From Candidatus Lernaella stagnicola (GTDB lineage: Bacteria > Lernaellota > Lernaellaia > Lernaellales > Lernaellaceae), in the NCBI GenBank assembly GCA_030765525.1, contig JAVCCK010000034.1:150126-214125 (forward strand): a DNA stretch of 64,000 bases, given 5' to 3'. The position numbers and the translations under genes are program-made. Shown one piece after another: positions 1-8,967 of this stretch (positions are counted from its first letter, which is position 1; each line of letters begins with the position of its first letter). A model generated the notes under the pieces. It was not told the DNA's origin, did no database searches, and saw nothing but the letters and a program-made list of their open reading frames with translations.

Positions 1-438
1 ACCCCTCCGGATGTTCCCGGGCGCAAGTTCTACAATGCCCACAACCGGCAGGGGATGCTCATCGACGGTCGCATGAGCGAAGCCGAGCGCCATGTCGACA
101 CCACACCGTCGGATTGGCAGGTCGTCGCCGGAACGCGGCCCGAGCATCGGGAAGGTTGGTTTTCGCGGCAGGTCATGATCGATGCGCCGCAGTCGGTTTC
201 GATGCCGCTGTACTATCTGGACGATGCGTCAACGCCGGACGAACCGGAGCGTTATCCGGGTTGTTTCGGCTGTTTGGGTTTCGAATTGGACGGGCTCGAC
301 GAGTTGGAAAAAGGCGACTACACCATTCTCGTGCAGATGTTTCCGCTGCTTTCGTACCGTCCGGGCGATGAAAAGGCATTCCTAGACATTTACGACCGAC
401 CGCTCGTGGTGCGAACAAAAGTTCTTGCGAAACCTTAG
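1..438 (+). CDS. C-terminal part of an unknown protein (5' end outside window)
   Basis: The reading frame is open from base 1 to the TAG at 436-438, so about 145 C-terminal residues are visible and the start lies upstream. An internal ATG at 55 is probably not the start, because the frame continues upstream without a stop. The tail is acidic, with proline/aspartate-rich loops and a hydrophobic strand near its end (DYTILVQMFPLL). It shows no signal peptide, membrane segment or motif I recognise. A promoter-like site follows about 40 bases downstream, so it is probably not co-transcribed with the next gene. Function unknown. Confidence 0.6.
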   Translation, partial: TPPDVPGRKFYNAHNRQGMLIDGRMSEAERHVDTTPSDWQVVAGTRPEHREGWFSRQVMIDAPQSVSMPLYYLDDASTPDEPERYPGCFGCLGFELDGLDELEKGDYTILVQMFPLLSYRPGDEKAFLDIYDRPLVVRTKVLAKP

Positions 439-477
439 AATTTTATAAATAATTGCTCGTAAGTAGGGTAAATTCGC

Positions 478-507
478 TTGACAGCCTCCGGGCCTGAGCG
501 ATACGAT
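478..507 (+). promoter_or_regulatory. sigma70-like promoter for the 541-2345 genes
   Basis: A consensus TTGACA at 478-483 is followed 18 bases later by TACGAT (502-507), a 4/6 match to TATAAT. Transcription would start near 514, just upstream of the lipoprotein gene at 541. Found by eye. Confidence 0.5.
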
Positions 508-540
508 TGCAGCGACTAAAGTAGGGATTCGTATACACGT

Positions 541-1278
541 ATGGGCAAACAGAGGTGGACCATATTCGTGATCAGTCTGGGCATCCTCGCGCTGGTGGGG
601 TGTGCGACGACTGAGAAGAACGCCAAAAAAAGGGTGGATGAACTGAGTGCCCAGGTCACCGAATTGCAGGCGACGCTTGCCGATATGAACCTCCGCATGG
701 AGGAAATGAGCAGTTCGATGTTCGTTCTGCGGGAAGGCACGCGCAACAATCGCGAGGCGATCAACAAGATGCGTGAAGACATGCAAACCCCTACGGTCTA
801 CATCGATCGGCCGCAGGTCACCGCCGACGCCGGAAATCCCTCGCTCGATACGAATCCGGAACCTATGTCCCCGCTGCCCCTGCCGACCGGCTCGGGTCAG
901 CCCGACGCCGACGATCGCGCCGCTTTTGAAAGTGCTATGCGCCAAGTAAAACAGCAGAATTGGGGCTTGGCGATTTACGATCTCAATGCTTTTGTGACAC
1001 AGTATCCGCAAAGCGCGTATATTCCTCAGGCACGCTATGCACTGGGCCAGACGTATCGCAACCTCGGCGAGTTTACGCAGGCGGTTCGCGAATACGAACG
1101 ATGCCTGGCTGCGGGCGAAGTCGCCGGGCCGTACGCGCCGCGGGCGCTATATTGGATGGTGGTTTGCTTTGGGCAACTGGGACAGACCGCCAAGGGCAAC
1201 GAGGCGCAACAGCGTCTTTTGCAACAGTATCCGGATTCCCCCGAGGCGAAAAAGATCAAGCTCGATTCGCCTCGTTGA
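541..1278 (+). CDS. CpoB/YbgF-like TPR lipoprotein
   Basis: A 245-residue exported protein. The N-terminus is a lipoprotein signal (hydrophobic run, then the lipobox LVGC with the modified Cys near residue 21). A heptad-rich coiled coil follows (about 30-80, with repeated VDELSAQVTELQ-type spacing). After a Pro-rich linker come about three TPR-like repeats (about 120-235, e.g. ALGQTYRNLGEFTQAVREYE). Coiled coil plus C-terminal TPR is the layout of YbgF/CpoB, which works with Tol-Pal to coordinate peptidoglycan synthesis and outer-membrane constriction. Unlike typical CpoB it is a lipoprotein, and no tol or pal genes are visible, so the precise role is inferred. The ATG at 541 has no strong ribosome-binding site. 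A LysM gene follows after 14 bases. Confidence 0.7.
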   Translation: MGKQRWTIFVISLGILALVGCATTEKNAKKRVDELSAQVTELQATLADMNLRMEEMSSSMFVLREGTRNNREAINKMREDMQTPTVYIDRPQVTADAGNPSLDTNPEPMSPLPLPTGSGQPDADDRAAFESAMRQVKQQNWGLAIYDLNAFVTQYPQSAYIPQARYALGQTYRNLGEFTQAVREYERCLAAGEVAGPYAPRALYWMVVCFGQLGQTAKGNEAQQRLLQQYPDSPEAKKIKLDSPR

Positions 1279-1292
1279 AGGAGGTTTGATTC

Positions 1293-2345
1293 ATGAATCA
1301 TCGTCGTACCCTGCTGCTGACCGGCATCGTGCTGTTGGTCCTTTTGACCGCCGGCCTGGCTTGGTCGCAAACCGACAAGAAGGTCACCGCGGCCCAGAAA
1401 CCGGTTGGCGTGATGCAGAAGGTGGAGATCGTGGACTACAAGGTTGTGTCCGGCGATACCCTGTGGGATCTGTCACAGCAGTTCTACAGCGATCCGTGGG
1501 CGTGGCCGTTGATTTGGGAAATGAACCCCCAAGTCGCCGATCCACACTGGATTTACCCGGGCCAGAATCTCAAGGTCAAGCTCGAACGCGGTGTGACGTT
1601 GTTCGGCGAGGTCAGGCCGCCCGAACGCGATTTGTTCGAACCGCCTGCTATGGGCGTGTTCGACTTGACCTTCGTGTACGGCACGCGCGTGAACAAGATC
1701 GACATGATCAGCGAGGAATCGATCGACGGTGCGGGCGAGATCATCGACCACATCGACGGTCAAATCCTATTGGGCGAACTGCATGAGATTTCGTTCCGGA
1801 TGAAGAAAAGCGCGAACGTGCAGCTCGGCGATGTGTTCACCGTGTTCCGCGTCCAGAAAAAGGTGAACCACCCCGGCGGCATGGGCAACGTGGGATACAT
1901 GATCAATCTGCTCGGTGAACTCGAGACCGTCGATGCCACGACGCTGCCCAACGGCAAAGTCGTCTATACCGGCAAAATCATCGACGCCACCTCCGAAATT
2001 ATCGTGAGCGACCGTTTGATCGCCATGCCGCGTGATGACGTTCGCATCAAACTCAAAATGACCGACCTGGAAATGACCGGCACCATCGTGCACGGACCGC
2101 CGGACAACGACATGTTGCTGGGACCGATGAAGATGGCCTTCGTCGACCTCGGCTTGAAAAACGGCCTGAAGGTCGGTAACAGCTTCTCGATTTGGCGGGC
2201 CAGCAAAGACAAGCAAGAACTGCCGTCCTACAAAATCGGCAACGCCATCGTCACGCGGGTTGACAATAAAACCGCGACGGTGCTCATCACGAACGCGACC
2301 AGAGATGTTCACATCGGCGACACCGTGATCAGCGACGTCGAGTAA
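1293..2345 (+). CDS. Exported LysM-domain protein
   Basis: 350 residues with a cleavable signal peptide (about 1-25, hydrophobic core LLLTGIVLLVLLTAGLAWS). One LysM domain spans about 49-96 (YKVVSGDTLWDLS through YPGQNLKV) and should bind peptidoglycan. The remaining 250 residues are beta-rich with two similar stretches (around 160-200 and 260-345, each with a QLGDVF/LKVGNSF-type turn). They resemble no catalytic domain I know. AAGGAGG sits ideally before the ATG, and the gene probably forms a two-gene envelope operon with the TPR lipoprotein upstream. Likely a periplasmic wall-associated scaffold. Confidence 0.75.
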   Translation: MNHRRTLLLTGIVLLVLLTAGLAWSQTDKKVTAAQKPVGVMQKVEIVDYKVVSGDTLWDLSQQFYSDPWAWPLIWEMNPQVADPHWIYPGQNLKVKLERGVTLFGEVRPPERDLFEPPAMGVFDLTFVYGTRVNKIDMISEESIDGAGEIIDHIDGQILLGELHEISFRMKKSANVQLGDVFTVFRVQKKVNHPGGMGNVGYMINLLGELETVDATTLPNGKVVYTGKIIDATSEIIVSDRLIAMPRDDVRIKLKMTDLEMTGTIVHGPPDNDMLLGPMKMAFVDLGLKNGLKVGNSFSIWRASKDKQELPSYKIGNAIVTRVDNKTATVLITNATRDVHIGDTVISDVE

Positions 2346-2360
2346 AAAGCTACCCATACC

Positions 2361-2421
2361 GGGCTGACCCGCGGGTCAGCCGTTGGAATGCCGGTAAGCG
2401 CCTCGGGCCTTGCCGGCATTC
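2361..2421 (+). other. Two tandem hairpins after the LysM gene
   Basis: GGCTGACC (2362-2369) pairs perfectly with GGTCAGCC (2374-2381) around a CGCG loop. GAATGCCGG (2386-2394) pairs with CCGGCATTC (2413-2421) around 18 bases. Neither stem has a clear T-tract, so this is either a weak or Rho-assisted terminator or an RNA-stabilising structure between the envelope genes and dprA. Confidence 0.4.
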
Positions 2422-2584
2422 GTCGTTAATCGCCCGTCGCGACGGCGCGTAGAACAGGCAACCGCTCTTTTTCGGCAACTCGGCTTGCGATGGAAAACGA
2501 GTGGTTATCGTTCCGGAAAATACGGGGACCTTGACAGAGCCCGCGAGACGGTGTTTTTCTTACGCCCCAATCGCGGGAGGCAAG

Positions 2585-3697
2585 ATGCCCCGGTATTACG
2601 TGGCACTGACGTGCGTCCCAGGTATCGGCCCGATGGCAGCGGCGAGTGTCCTGGCTGCTTTCCCCGGACCGCAGGACGCCTTTGAAGCGGGCGTGGCGCT
2701 TTTGCGCACTTCGGGCTTGTCCGAGGCGCGAACCCGCGCCATGGCTGGGTTCAACGATTGGGACGCGGTGGACCGCATTCTGGAGGACGCCGAACGAGCG
2801 GGACAGGAGATCGTGACGATAGCCGATCCCCGCTATCCCGGCGCGTTGCGCATGATGGACGGTGCACCGCCGGTGCTCTTTGTAAGAGGAAGCCTGGAGG
2901 ATACGACTCAACTGGCGGCCACCATCGTCGGCACGCGCCACCCCACGCCTTACGGGGAGAAGGTGGCCGAGCGCTTGGGCGCCGCGTTGGCTCGTGCCGG
3001 AATTTGCACCGTCAGCGGCGGGGCGCGCGGGATTGACGGATTGGCCCACCGCGGTGCGTTGGCGGCCGGCGGAAAAACCGTCGTGGTCTGCGGGGCGGGG
3101 CTGGACGTTCCTTATCCGCCGGAACATGCGTCCTTGTTCGAGCAAGTCGTTGCCGCGGGCGGAACCCTGCTTAGCGAGTTGCTGCCGGGCACGCGACCGA
3201 CGCGGGGGACGTTTCCGCGGCGGAATCGCCTGTTGGCCGGATTGGGGCGAGCGGTGGTAGTTGTGGAAGCGGGCGACAAAAGCGGCGCGCTTATCACCGC
3301 GCGGTACGCCATGGAGCAGAATAAAACGGTGATCGCCGTGCCGGGACAGATCGATCGAGCCCAAAGCAAGGGCACGAACCGGTTGATTCGAGACGGCGCG
3401 AAACCGTTGCTGGATATCGTGGATGTGGTGGAGGAGGTGTTGGGAGAGTACCAGCGCCGGGGACGAGCGGAGGACGAGGCCCTGCAGAGCTTCGCACCGC
3501 GGGTTCCGCCGCCACCGGGCGATGCCGGAAGTGTTTGGGATTCGTTGGTTCTCGAACCGGCGGATACCGACGAGCTGGTGGAGAAAACGGGAATGGACGC
3601 GGCGCGGGTTAACGCGGCGCTTGTCGAATTGGAATTGATGGGCCGGGTCAAACGCCGTCCCGGCAATCGATATTATGCGAACCTGGAGGATCAATGA
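2585..3697 (+). CDS. dprA: DNA processing protein DprA/Smf
   Basis: DprA binds incoming single-stranded DNA and loads RecA during natural transformation. I start at the ATG at 2585, behind GGGAGG, giving 370 residues (MPRYYVALTCVPGIGP), rather than at an upstream GTG in the same frame. An N-terminal helix-hairpin-helix-like region (VPGIGPMAAASVL) precedes the Rossmann-like DprA core with IVGTRHPTPYG, SGGARGIDGLAH, GLDVPYPPEH and GDKSGALITA. A C-terminal winged-helix domain ends the protein (about 315-365, TDELVEKTGMDAARVNAAL). The stop overlaps topA by four bases, so the two are translationally coupled. The dprA-topA-trmFO-xerC-hslVU order is a known conserved block. Confidence 0.93.
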   Translation: MPRYYVALTCVPGIGPMAAASVLAAFPGPQDAFEAGVALLRTSGLSEARTRAMAGFNDWDAVDRILEDAERAGQEIVTIADPRYPGALRMMDGAPPVLFVRGSLEDTTQLAATIVGTRHPTPYGEKVAERLGAALARAGICTVSGGARGIDGLAHRGALAAGGKTVVVCGAGLDVPYPPEHASLFEQVVAAGGTLLSELLPGTRPTRGTFPRRNRLLAGLGRAVVVVEAGDKSGALITARYAMEQNKTVIAVPGQIDRAQSKGTNRLIRDGAKPLLDIVDVVEEVLGEYQRRGRAEDEALQSFAPRVPPPPGDAGSVWDSLVLEPADTDELVEKTGMDAARVNAALVELELMGRVKRRPGNRYYANLEDQ

Positions 3698-6069
3698 CGC
3701 AATCGCTGGTCATCGTAGAGTCACCGAGTAAAGCCAAAACGATCAGTAAATATCTGGGTGCGGGGTACGTCGTGCGCGCCTCGGTCGGTCACGTATGCGA
3801 CTTGCCGCCCAAGGAACTGGGAGTGGACGTCGACCACGGCTTCGCGCCCAAATACGTTACGATCAAAGGGAAAGAAAAAGTGCTGACCGAATTGCGTAAA
3901 GCCGCCAAAGCGGCCGACCGCGTTCTGCTGGCCCCCGACCCCGACCGCGAAGGGGAAGCCATCGCTTGGCACATCGCGCAATCGCTGGGGGTCAAGGGCA
4001 AGCCGGTGCAACGCGTCAGCTTTAACGAAATTACCAAACGGGCGGTTTTGGCTGCCTTGGACAATCCGCAGGAACTGGATGAAGACAAGTTCAACAGCCA
4101 ACAGGCGCGGCGCATTCTCGACCGATTAGTGGGCTACAAGCTCTCGCCTCTGTTGTGGAAAAAGGTCAAGCGGGGGCTCTCGGCCGGGCGCGTGCAATCG
4201 GTAGCCGTACGCTTGGTGGTGGAGCGCGAAGAGGAAATCGAGAAGTTTGCTCCGCAGGAATACTGGGAGATTTTCGTCGATTTGGCCGCGGGAGAACCGC
4301 CCGTGTTCACGGCGAAACTCACGACCAAGGGCGGCAAGAAACTCGCGATCAACGACGGTGAAACGGCGCAGGCGATTCTCGATGAGCTGAAGCGCGGGTC
4401 GTACGTCGTGGCGAAAGTGGCCCGCCGAACGCAGAAAAAACGGCCGCTGCCGCCATTCATCACCAGCACGTTGCAGCAGGCCGGTAGCCGGCGCCTTCGC
4501 CTGACCCCGGCCAACGTGATGCGGGTTGCGCAGGAACTGTATGAAGGCATCGAGGTCGGCGGCGACGGACCGCAAGGCTTGATTACCTATATGCGTACCG
4601 ATTCGGTGCGCGTGGCCGGCGAGGCGCAGGCCGCGGCGCTGGGGTATGTCGAGCGCACCTACGGCAAGGACTTTTTGCCGGAAAAACCGAATGTTTATCG
4701 CAGTCGCAAGGGAGCGCAGGAGGCGCACGAGGCGATCCGCCCGACAAGCTTGGATCTGCCGCCCGAGAAACTCAAAAGCCGCCTGACGCCACGGCAATTC
4801 AAGATTTACGAATTGATTTGGAAGCGGTTTATCGCCAGCCAGATGGCCCCGGCCGAGTACGCCGTCACGACGATCAACATCGAGAACGGTCCCTACGGAT
4901 TGGTGGTCGGCGAACACCGCGAAATCTTCGCCGGGCACTTTGCGGCGATGCGTGACGACGACGAAAACGGTCGCAACGGTGATGCCGATGAGGACGGCCC
5001 GGAAGCGAAATTGCCGTCCTTGGAGCAGTCTCAGCAATTGCGGGAGGAAAAAGTAGAATCGCAGCAAAAATTTACCCAACCGCAGTCGCGCTTCACCGAA
5101 GCGACTTTGATCCGCGAACTCGAGGAAAAAGGCATCGGCCGGCCGTCGACCTACGCCGCGATTTTGTCGACGATTCTCGACAAGGAATACGTCGAGCGCG
5201 TCAAGGCGACGAAAAAGGAAACCGCCGATCAGCCGGCGGGCGCCAAGAAAACACGCGGCGGTTTGCGGCCGACGGATCTGGGCCGTGCGGTCACCAAGCT
5301 GCTGGTCGCCTCGTTCCCGGACATCTTGAACGTCAGCTTCACCGCCCGCATGGAAGACCAACTCGACGACGTCGAAACCGGCAAGGTGGAATGGCAGTCG
5401 TTGCTGCAGGATTTCTGGACGGCCTTCACCGTGGACTTGGAAAAAGCCGAACAGGAAATGAAGAACCTCAAGCGCGAAGGGGAGAAGACCGGGATTTCCT
5501 GCCCGACCTGCGACGAGGGCGAACTGCTGATCAAATACGGCCGTAACGGGGCGTTTCTGGGTTGTTCGAAGTTTCCCGAATGCCGGCATACCGCCAACTT
5601 CAAGCGCGACGATGACGGCAATATTGTGATCGTGGAACGAGAGCAAATGCAGCGCGCGGAACCGATTCCTTCCGACAAAATCTGTCCGAAATGCGGCGGC
5701 CCCATGGTCATGAAATTCAGCCGCAAAGGCAGCCGTTTCTATTCGTGCGAAAAGTATCCGAAATGCAAAGGAACGCTGGCGTTCGAAACCGGCGTGGCGT
5801 GTCCGCGAGAAGGCTGCGAGGGACAAATCGTCGAACGAACCGGCCCGCGAGGCGTCTTCTGGGGATGCAACGCGTATCCGAAATGCCGCATGACCTTCCG
5901 CCACGAGCCGGTGTCCAAAGAGTGCCCCGAGTGCAGCAGCCCTTACTTGCTGCGGCAAAAACGGGACGGCCAGTCGTACCTCGTGTGCCCGGTGAAAGAT
6001 TGCGACTTCGCCGAAGCGGAAACTGTTCCCGATTCCGAAACGGAAGGCGAAAACGCCACGGAGGCGTGA
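3694..6069 (+). CDS. topA: DNA topoisomerase I (type IA)
   Basis: Relaxes negatively supercoiled DNA through a transient 5'-phosphotyrosine bond. The 791-residue protein begins with a Toprim domain (LVIVESPSKAKTI, and the acidic DPDREGEA at about 82-89). The nucleophilic tyrosine is Y299 in the TYMRTDS motif. The C-terminal third carries four Cys4 zinc ribbons (about 605-775: CPTC..C..C, CPKC..C..C, CPREGC..C..C, CPEC..C..C), a common arrangement in bacterial TopA. The start codon overlaps the end of dprA, and trmFO follows three bases after the stop. Confidence 0.97.
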   Translation: MTQSLVIVESPSKAKTISKYLGAGYVVRASVGHVCDLPPKELGVDVDHGFAPKYVTIKGKEKVLTELRKAAKAADRVLLAPDPDREGEAIAWHIAQSLGVKGKPVQRVSFNEITKRAVLAALDNPQELDEDKFNSQQARRILDRLVGYKLSPLLWKKVKRGLSAGRVQSVAVRLVVEREEEIEKFAPQEYWEIFVDLAAGEPPVFTAKLTTKGGKKLAINDGETAQAILDELKRGSYVVAKVARRTQKKRPLPPFITSTLQQAGSRRLRLTPANVMRVAQELYEGIEVGGDGPQGLITYMRTDSVRVAGEAQAAALGYVERTYGKDFLPEKPNVYRSRKGAQEAHEAIRPTSLDLPPEKLKSRLTPRQFKIYELIWKRFIASQMAPAEYAVTTINIENGPYGLVVGEHREIFAGHFAAMRDDDENGRNGDADEDGPEAKLPSLEQSQQLREEKVESQQKFTQPQSRFTEATLIRELEEKGIGRPSTYAAILSTILDKEYVERVKATKKETADQPAGAKKTRGGLRPTDLGRAVTKLLVASFPDILNVSFTARMEDQLDDVETGKVEWQSLLQDFWTAFTVDLEKAEQEMKNLKREGEKTGISCPTCDEGELLIKYGRNGAFLGCSKFPECRHTANFKRDDDGNIVIVEREQMQRAEPIPSDKICPKCGGPMVMKFSRKGSRFYSCEKYPKCKGTLAFETGVACPREGCEGQIVERTGPRGVFWGCNAYPKCRMTFRHEPVSKECPECSSPYLLRQKRDGQSYLVCPVKDCDFAEAETVPDSETEGENATEA

Positions 6070-6072
6070 ACC

Positions 6073-7371
6073 GTGTCTAATGTTGTGGTCGTCGGGGCGG
6101 GGCTCGCCGGCTCCGAGGCCGCCTGGCAATTGACGCGCGCCGGTTTCGACGTCGTGCTATATGAATCCCGGCCGGCCGTTTCCACTCCCGCTCACCAAAG
6201 TGCCGACTTCGCGGAACTGGTGTGTTCCAACAGTCTGGGCAGCGCGGCTCCCGGCACGGCCAAGGGTTTGCTCGTGGCCGAGATGGAGTGCTTCGACAGC
6301 ATGATTGTTGCCGCGGCGCGGGAAACCAGCGTGGCGGCGGGCAAAGCGTTGGCGGTCGACCGGCAGCGTTTTGCCGCGCGCGTTACCGAAATTCTGCGGC
6401 AGCAGGAACGAATTGAGATACGCACCGAAGAGGTTGTCGATCTACCCGACGCGCCGGCTGTCATCGCCACGGGGCCGCTGACCGGCGACCGTTTGGCGGC
6501 GAAACTTGCGGCGGAAACCGGCTCGGAACACCTGCATTTCTACGATGCCACCAGCCCGATTGTGGCCGATGATTCGATCGATCGGGACATTGCCTTTTTG
6601 GCCAACCGCCGGAGCGACGACCCCGGAGATTATCTGAATTGCCCGCTGGACGAAGCGCAGTACGAGCGTTTCGTGCAAGCTTTGAACGAGGCCGATTTGG
6701 TCACGCCGCGCGGTTTCGAGGACCAACAGGTTTTCGAAGGCTGTATGCCGATCGAGCAAATTGCGCGCCGCGGTTTCGATACGCTACGGTTCGGGCCGAT
6801 GCGGCCGGTCGGGCTGACGGATCCGCGCACCGGGCGGTGGCCGTATGCGGCGGTACAACTGCGGCGGGAGGACGCGGCCGGGCAGATGTGGAACCTGGTT
6901 GGTTTTCAAACCCGCATGACCTTCACGGCGCAGCGGGACGTGTTGCGTCTCATCCCTGGGTTGGAGCGGGCGGAGTTTCTGCGCCACGGCGTCATTCATC
7001 GCAACACCTATGTCGATGGGCCGCGCGTGTTGGCGAGAGATCTAAGCTTGAGGAATCGCCCGGGTGTGCGCCTGGCCGGGCAGCTTGTCGGGGTGGAAGG
7101 GTATCTGGAAAGCGCGGCGATGGGGCTTTGGGTGGCGCGGTTGACGATTGCGGCGCTGCGCGGCGAACCCATGCCGCAACTGCCCGCCGAAACGATCCTG
7201 GGCGCCCTCACGCAGTACGTTGTCGCCAGCGAAAAGGTGCCGATTCAGCCGATGAACGCCAATTTCGGATTGCTGCCGCCGGCGGAAAAACGTCTCTCGA
7301 AGCGCGACCGCAAATTGTACTATCACGAGCGCTCACTCGCGGCGTTGCGGGCTTGGTTGGAAACGTTTTAA
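6073..7371 (+). CDS. trmFO: Folate-dependent tRNA (uracil-54-C5)-methyltransferase TrmFO
   Basis: Makes ribothymidine at position 54 of tRNA using 5,10-methylene-tetrahydrofolate and FAD; formerly called Gid. The 432-residue protein starts at a GTG, three bases after topA. It opens with the FAD-binding VVVVGAGLAGSEAAWQL and has the TrmFO signatures AELVCSNSLG, FEGCMPIEQIA and PMNANFGLLPP. Its presence indicates the folate/FAD route to m5U54 rather than the SAM-dependent TrmA route. Confidence 0.96.
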   Translation: MSNVVVVGAGLAGSEAAWQLTRAGFDVVLYESRPAVSTPAHQSADFAELVCSNSLGSAAPGTAKGLLVAEMECFDSMIVAAARETSVAAGKALAVDRQRFAARVTEILRQQERIEIRTEEVVDLPDAPAVIATGPLTGDRLAAKLAAETGSEHLHFYDATSPIVADDSIDRDIAFLANRRSDDPGDYLNCPLDEAQYERFVQALNEADLVTPRGFEDQQVFEGCMPIEQIARRGFDTLRFGPMRPVGLTDPRTGRWPYAAVQLRREDAAGQMWNLVGFQTRMTFTAQRDVLRLIPGLERAEFLRHGVIHRNTYVDGPRVLARDLSLRNRPGVRLAGQLVGVEGYLESAAMGLWVARLTIAALRGEPMPQLPAETILGALTQYVVASEKVPIQPMNANFGLLPPAEKRLSKRDRKLYYHERSLAALRAWLETF

Positions 7372-7470
7372 GGTCCAAGTGTTTCATATGTTTGGCACCT
7401 CGGACGTTGACACCGCCGCAGGGCGGTTTTAGCTTTCACGCGGACCTTACGCGTCGAAAGGCTCCTATTT

Positions 7471-8427
7471 TTGGACGAACTACTCACCGCTTTTGCCGAA
7501 AATCTGGAAGTGCACCGCGATTTGTCGAAACACACGCGGGAAGCGTACCTTCGCGACGTGCGGCAGTTCGTGGACTTCTGCCTGCGGCACGAATTCTGCC
7601 TCAAGGACGGCAAGGTGGACCTGCTGCGCACCGAAAAGCGGCACCTGCGGCTGTTTTTGGCGGAGTTGACCGGCGGGTCAAGCAAGGCGACGATCGGTCG
7701 CAAGTTGGCTTCGCTTCGAGCGTTCTTCCGTTTCTGTCGCAAGCGCGGCCTTATCGAAGGGAACCCGGCGCGGCTTGTCAGGGCGCCGAAAAAAGATCGC
7801 ACGCTGGCCCACGGCGTGTCGGTCGAGGACGCCGGGCGAATGATGGGCGCGATAACTTCGACCAAAGTCGAGACGCTGCTGCGCGACCACGCGGTGTTGG
7901 AAACTTACTACTCGACCGGGTGTCGAGTTAGTGAGTTGGTCGCGGCGGTGGTCGACGACTGGGACAAGGAAACGGGTACCTTGCGCGTGCACGGCAAAGG
8001 TAGCAAGGAACGCATCGTGGCGATGGGCGCGTACGCAACCGCCGCGCTGGACCGCTATGTGGCCGCGACGAGGGCGCCGCGGGTCAAAACGTACGGCATC
8101 GTCGAGAAGAGCCCGCTGTTTCTAGGAATCAAAGCGCGGGCGCTGTCGGTGCGGACGGTGCAAAATATTGTGCGACGGGCGAAGATAGCGGCGGGAGTCG
8201 ACGGCAAGGTGACGCCGCATTCATTGCGGCACAGTTTCGCCACGCATCTGCTGAATTCGGGCGCGGATTTGCGGATGATTCAGGAGATGCTCGGACACGA
8301 GAGCCTCTCGACCACGCAGGTTTACACGCACGTGGATGTTGACAAGCTGCTGGAGGTGTACGAAAAGGCACACCCGCGCGGACGACGAAAACGCGAAACG
8401 TCAAGCGAAAAGGAAACAATCGAATGA
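7471..8427 (+). CDS. xerC: Tyrosine recombinase XerC
   Basis: Site-specific recombinase that, with XerD, resolves chromosome dimers at dif. In this 318-residue protein an N-terminal SAM-like DNA-binding domain (about 1-105) precedes the catalytic domain. The active-site residues are all visible: R152 (TGCRVSEL), K176 (HGKGSKER), H250 and R253 ([12 protein letters not shown]), H276 (LGHESL) and the nucleophile Y285 (TTQVYTHV). The start is taken at a TTG (7471) with GAAAGG about ten bases upstream; no better start is near. The location in the conserved topA-hslV block marks it as the housekeeping recombinase, not an integrase. The stop overlaps hslV. Confidence 0.9.
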   Translation: MDELLTAFAENLEVHRDLSKHTREAYLRDVRQFVDFCLRHEFCLKDGKVDLLRTEKRHLRLFLAELTGGSSKATIGRKLASLRAFFRFCRKRGLIEGNPARLVRAPKKDRTLAHGVSVEDAGRMMGAITSTKVETLLRDHAVLETYYSTGCRVSELVAAVVDDWDKETGTLRVHGKGSKERIVAMGAYATAALDRYVAATRAPRVKTYGIVEKSPLFLGIKARALSVRTVQNIVRRAKIAAGVDGKVTPHSLRHSFATHLLNSGADLRMIQEMLGHESLSTTQVYTHVDVDKLLEVYEKAHPRGRRKRETSSEKETIE

Positions 8428-8963
8428 AGACTCAACCTCATGCGACGACCGTGGTGGCTGTGCGGCGCGGCAAGCTGGTCGCGATGGCCGGCGACGGCCA
8501 GGTAACGCTCGGCAACACGGTGATGAAACACGGCGCCACGAAGGTGCGTCGTTTGGGAAAAAAGAAGACCGTGCTCGGCGGCTTTGCCGGCGCCGCGGCG
8601 GATGCCTTCCAACTCTTTGAACGCTTTGAGGGGAAGTTGGACGAATACAAAGGCAACCTGATGCGTGCCGCCGTCGAACTGGCCAAGGACTGGCGCAGCG
8701 ACAAGGTTCTGCGCCGGCTGGAAGCGATGCTGCTGGTCGCCGACGCGGACGTCACGCTACTGCTCTCGGGCTCGGGCGATGTCATCGAACCCGACGACGG
8801 CGTGATCGCCATTGGATCGGGCGGCACGTACGCGCAGGCCGCAGCCAAGGCGCTGATGGAGCACACTAAGATGAAGCCGGCGGAAATCGCGCGCGAAGCG
8901 ATGGCCATCGCGGCGTCCATCTGTATTTATACCAACGACCACATCACGGTCGAGGAGTTGTAA
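8424..8963 (+). CDS. hslV: ATP-dependent protease peptidase subunit HslV
   Basis: Threonine-protease core of the HslUV (ClpQY) proteasome-like complex. 179 residues, overlapping xerC by four bases. The N-terminus reads MKTQPHA followed by TTVVAVRRG. The nucleophile is expected to be Thr8, exposed by removing a seven-residue leader rather than only Met; a short leader also occurs in Bacillus Clp[10 protein letters not shown] and the conserved [14 protein letters not shown] segment follow. hslU comes four bases later. Confidence 0.94.
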   Translation: MKTQPHATTVVAVRRGKLVAMAGDGQVTLGNTVMKHGATKVRRLGKKKTVLGGFAGAAADAFQLFERFEGKLDEYKGNLMRAAVELAKDWRSDKVLRRLEAMLLVADADVTLLLSGSGDVIEPDDGVIAIGSGGTYAQAAAKALMEHTKMKPAEIAREAMAIAASICIYTNDHITVEEL

Positions 8964-8967
8964 GAAA

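Noticed and set aside
4126-6129. Long minus-strand frame opposite topA (667 codons), with similar ones opposite 15789-17162, 17625-19556 and 28765-30987
   Set aside because: In GC-rich DNA the antisense frame often stays open. The translations are Arg/His/Gln-rich with no motifs, while the plus strand encodes clear families.
7471-8427. Tyrosine recombinase as a sign of an integrated element
   Set aside because: Its place between trmFO and hslV in a conserved housekeeping block identifies it as XerC; no attachment sites or phage genes nearby.
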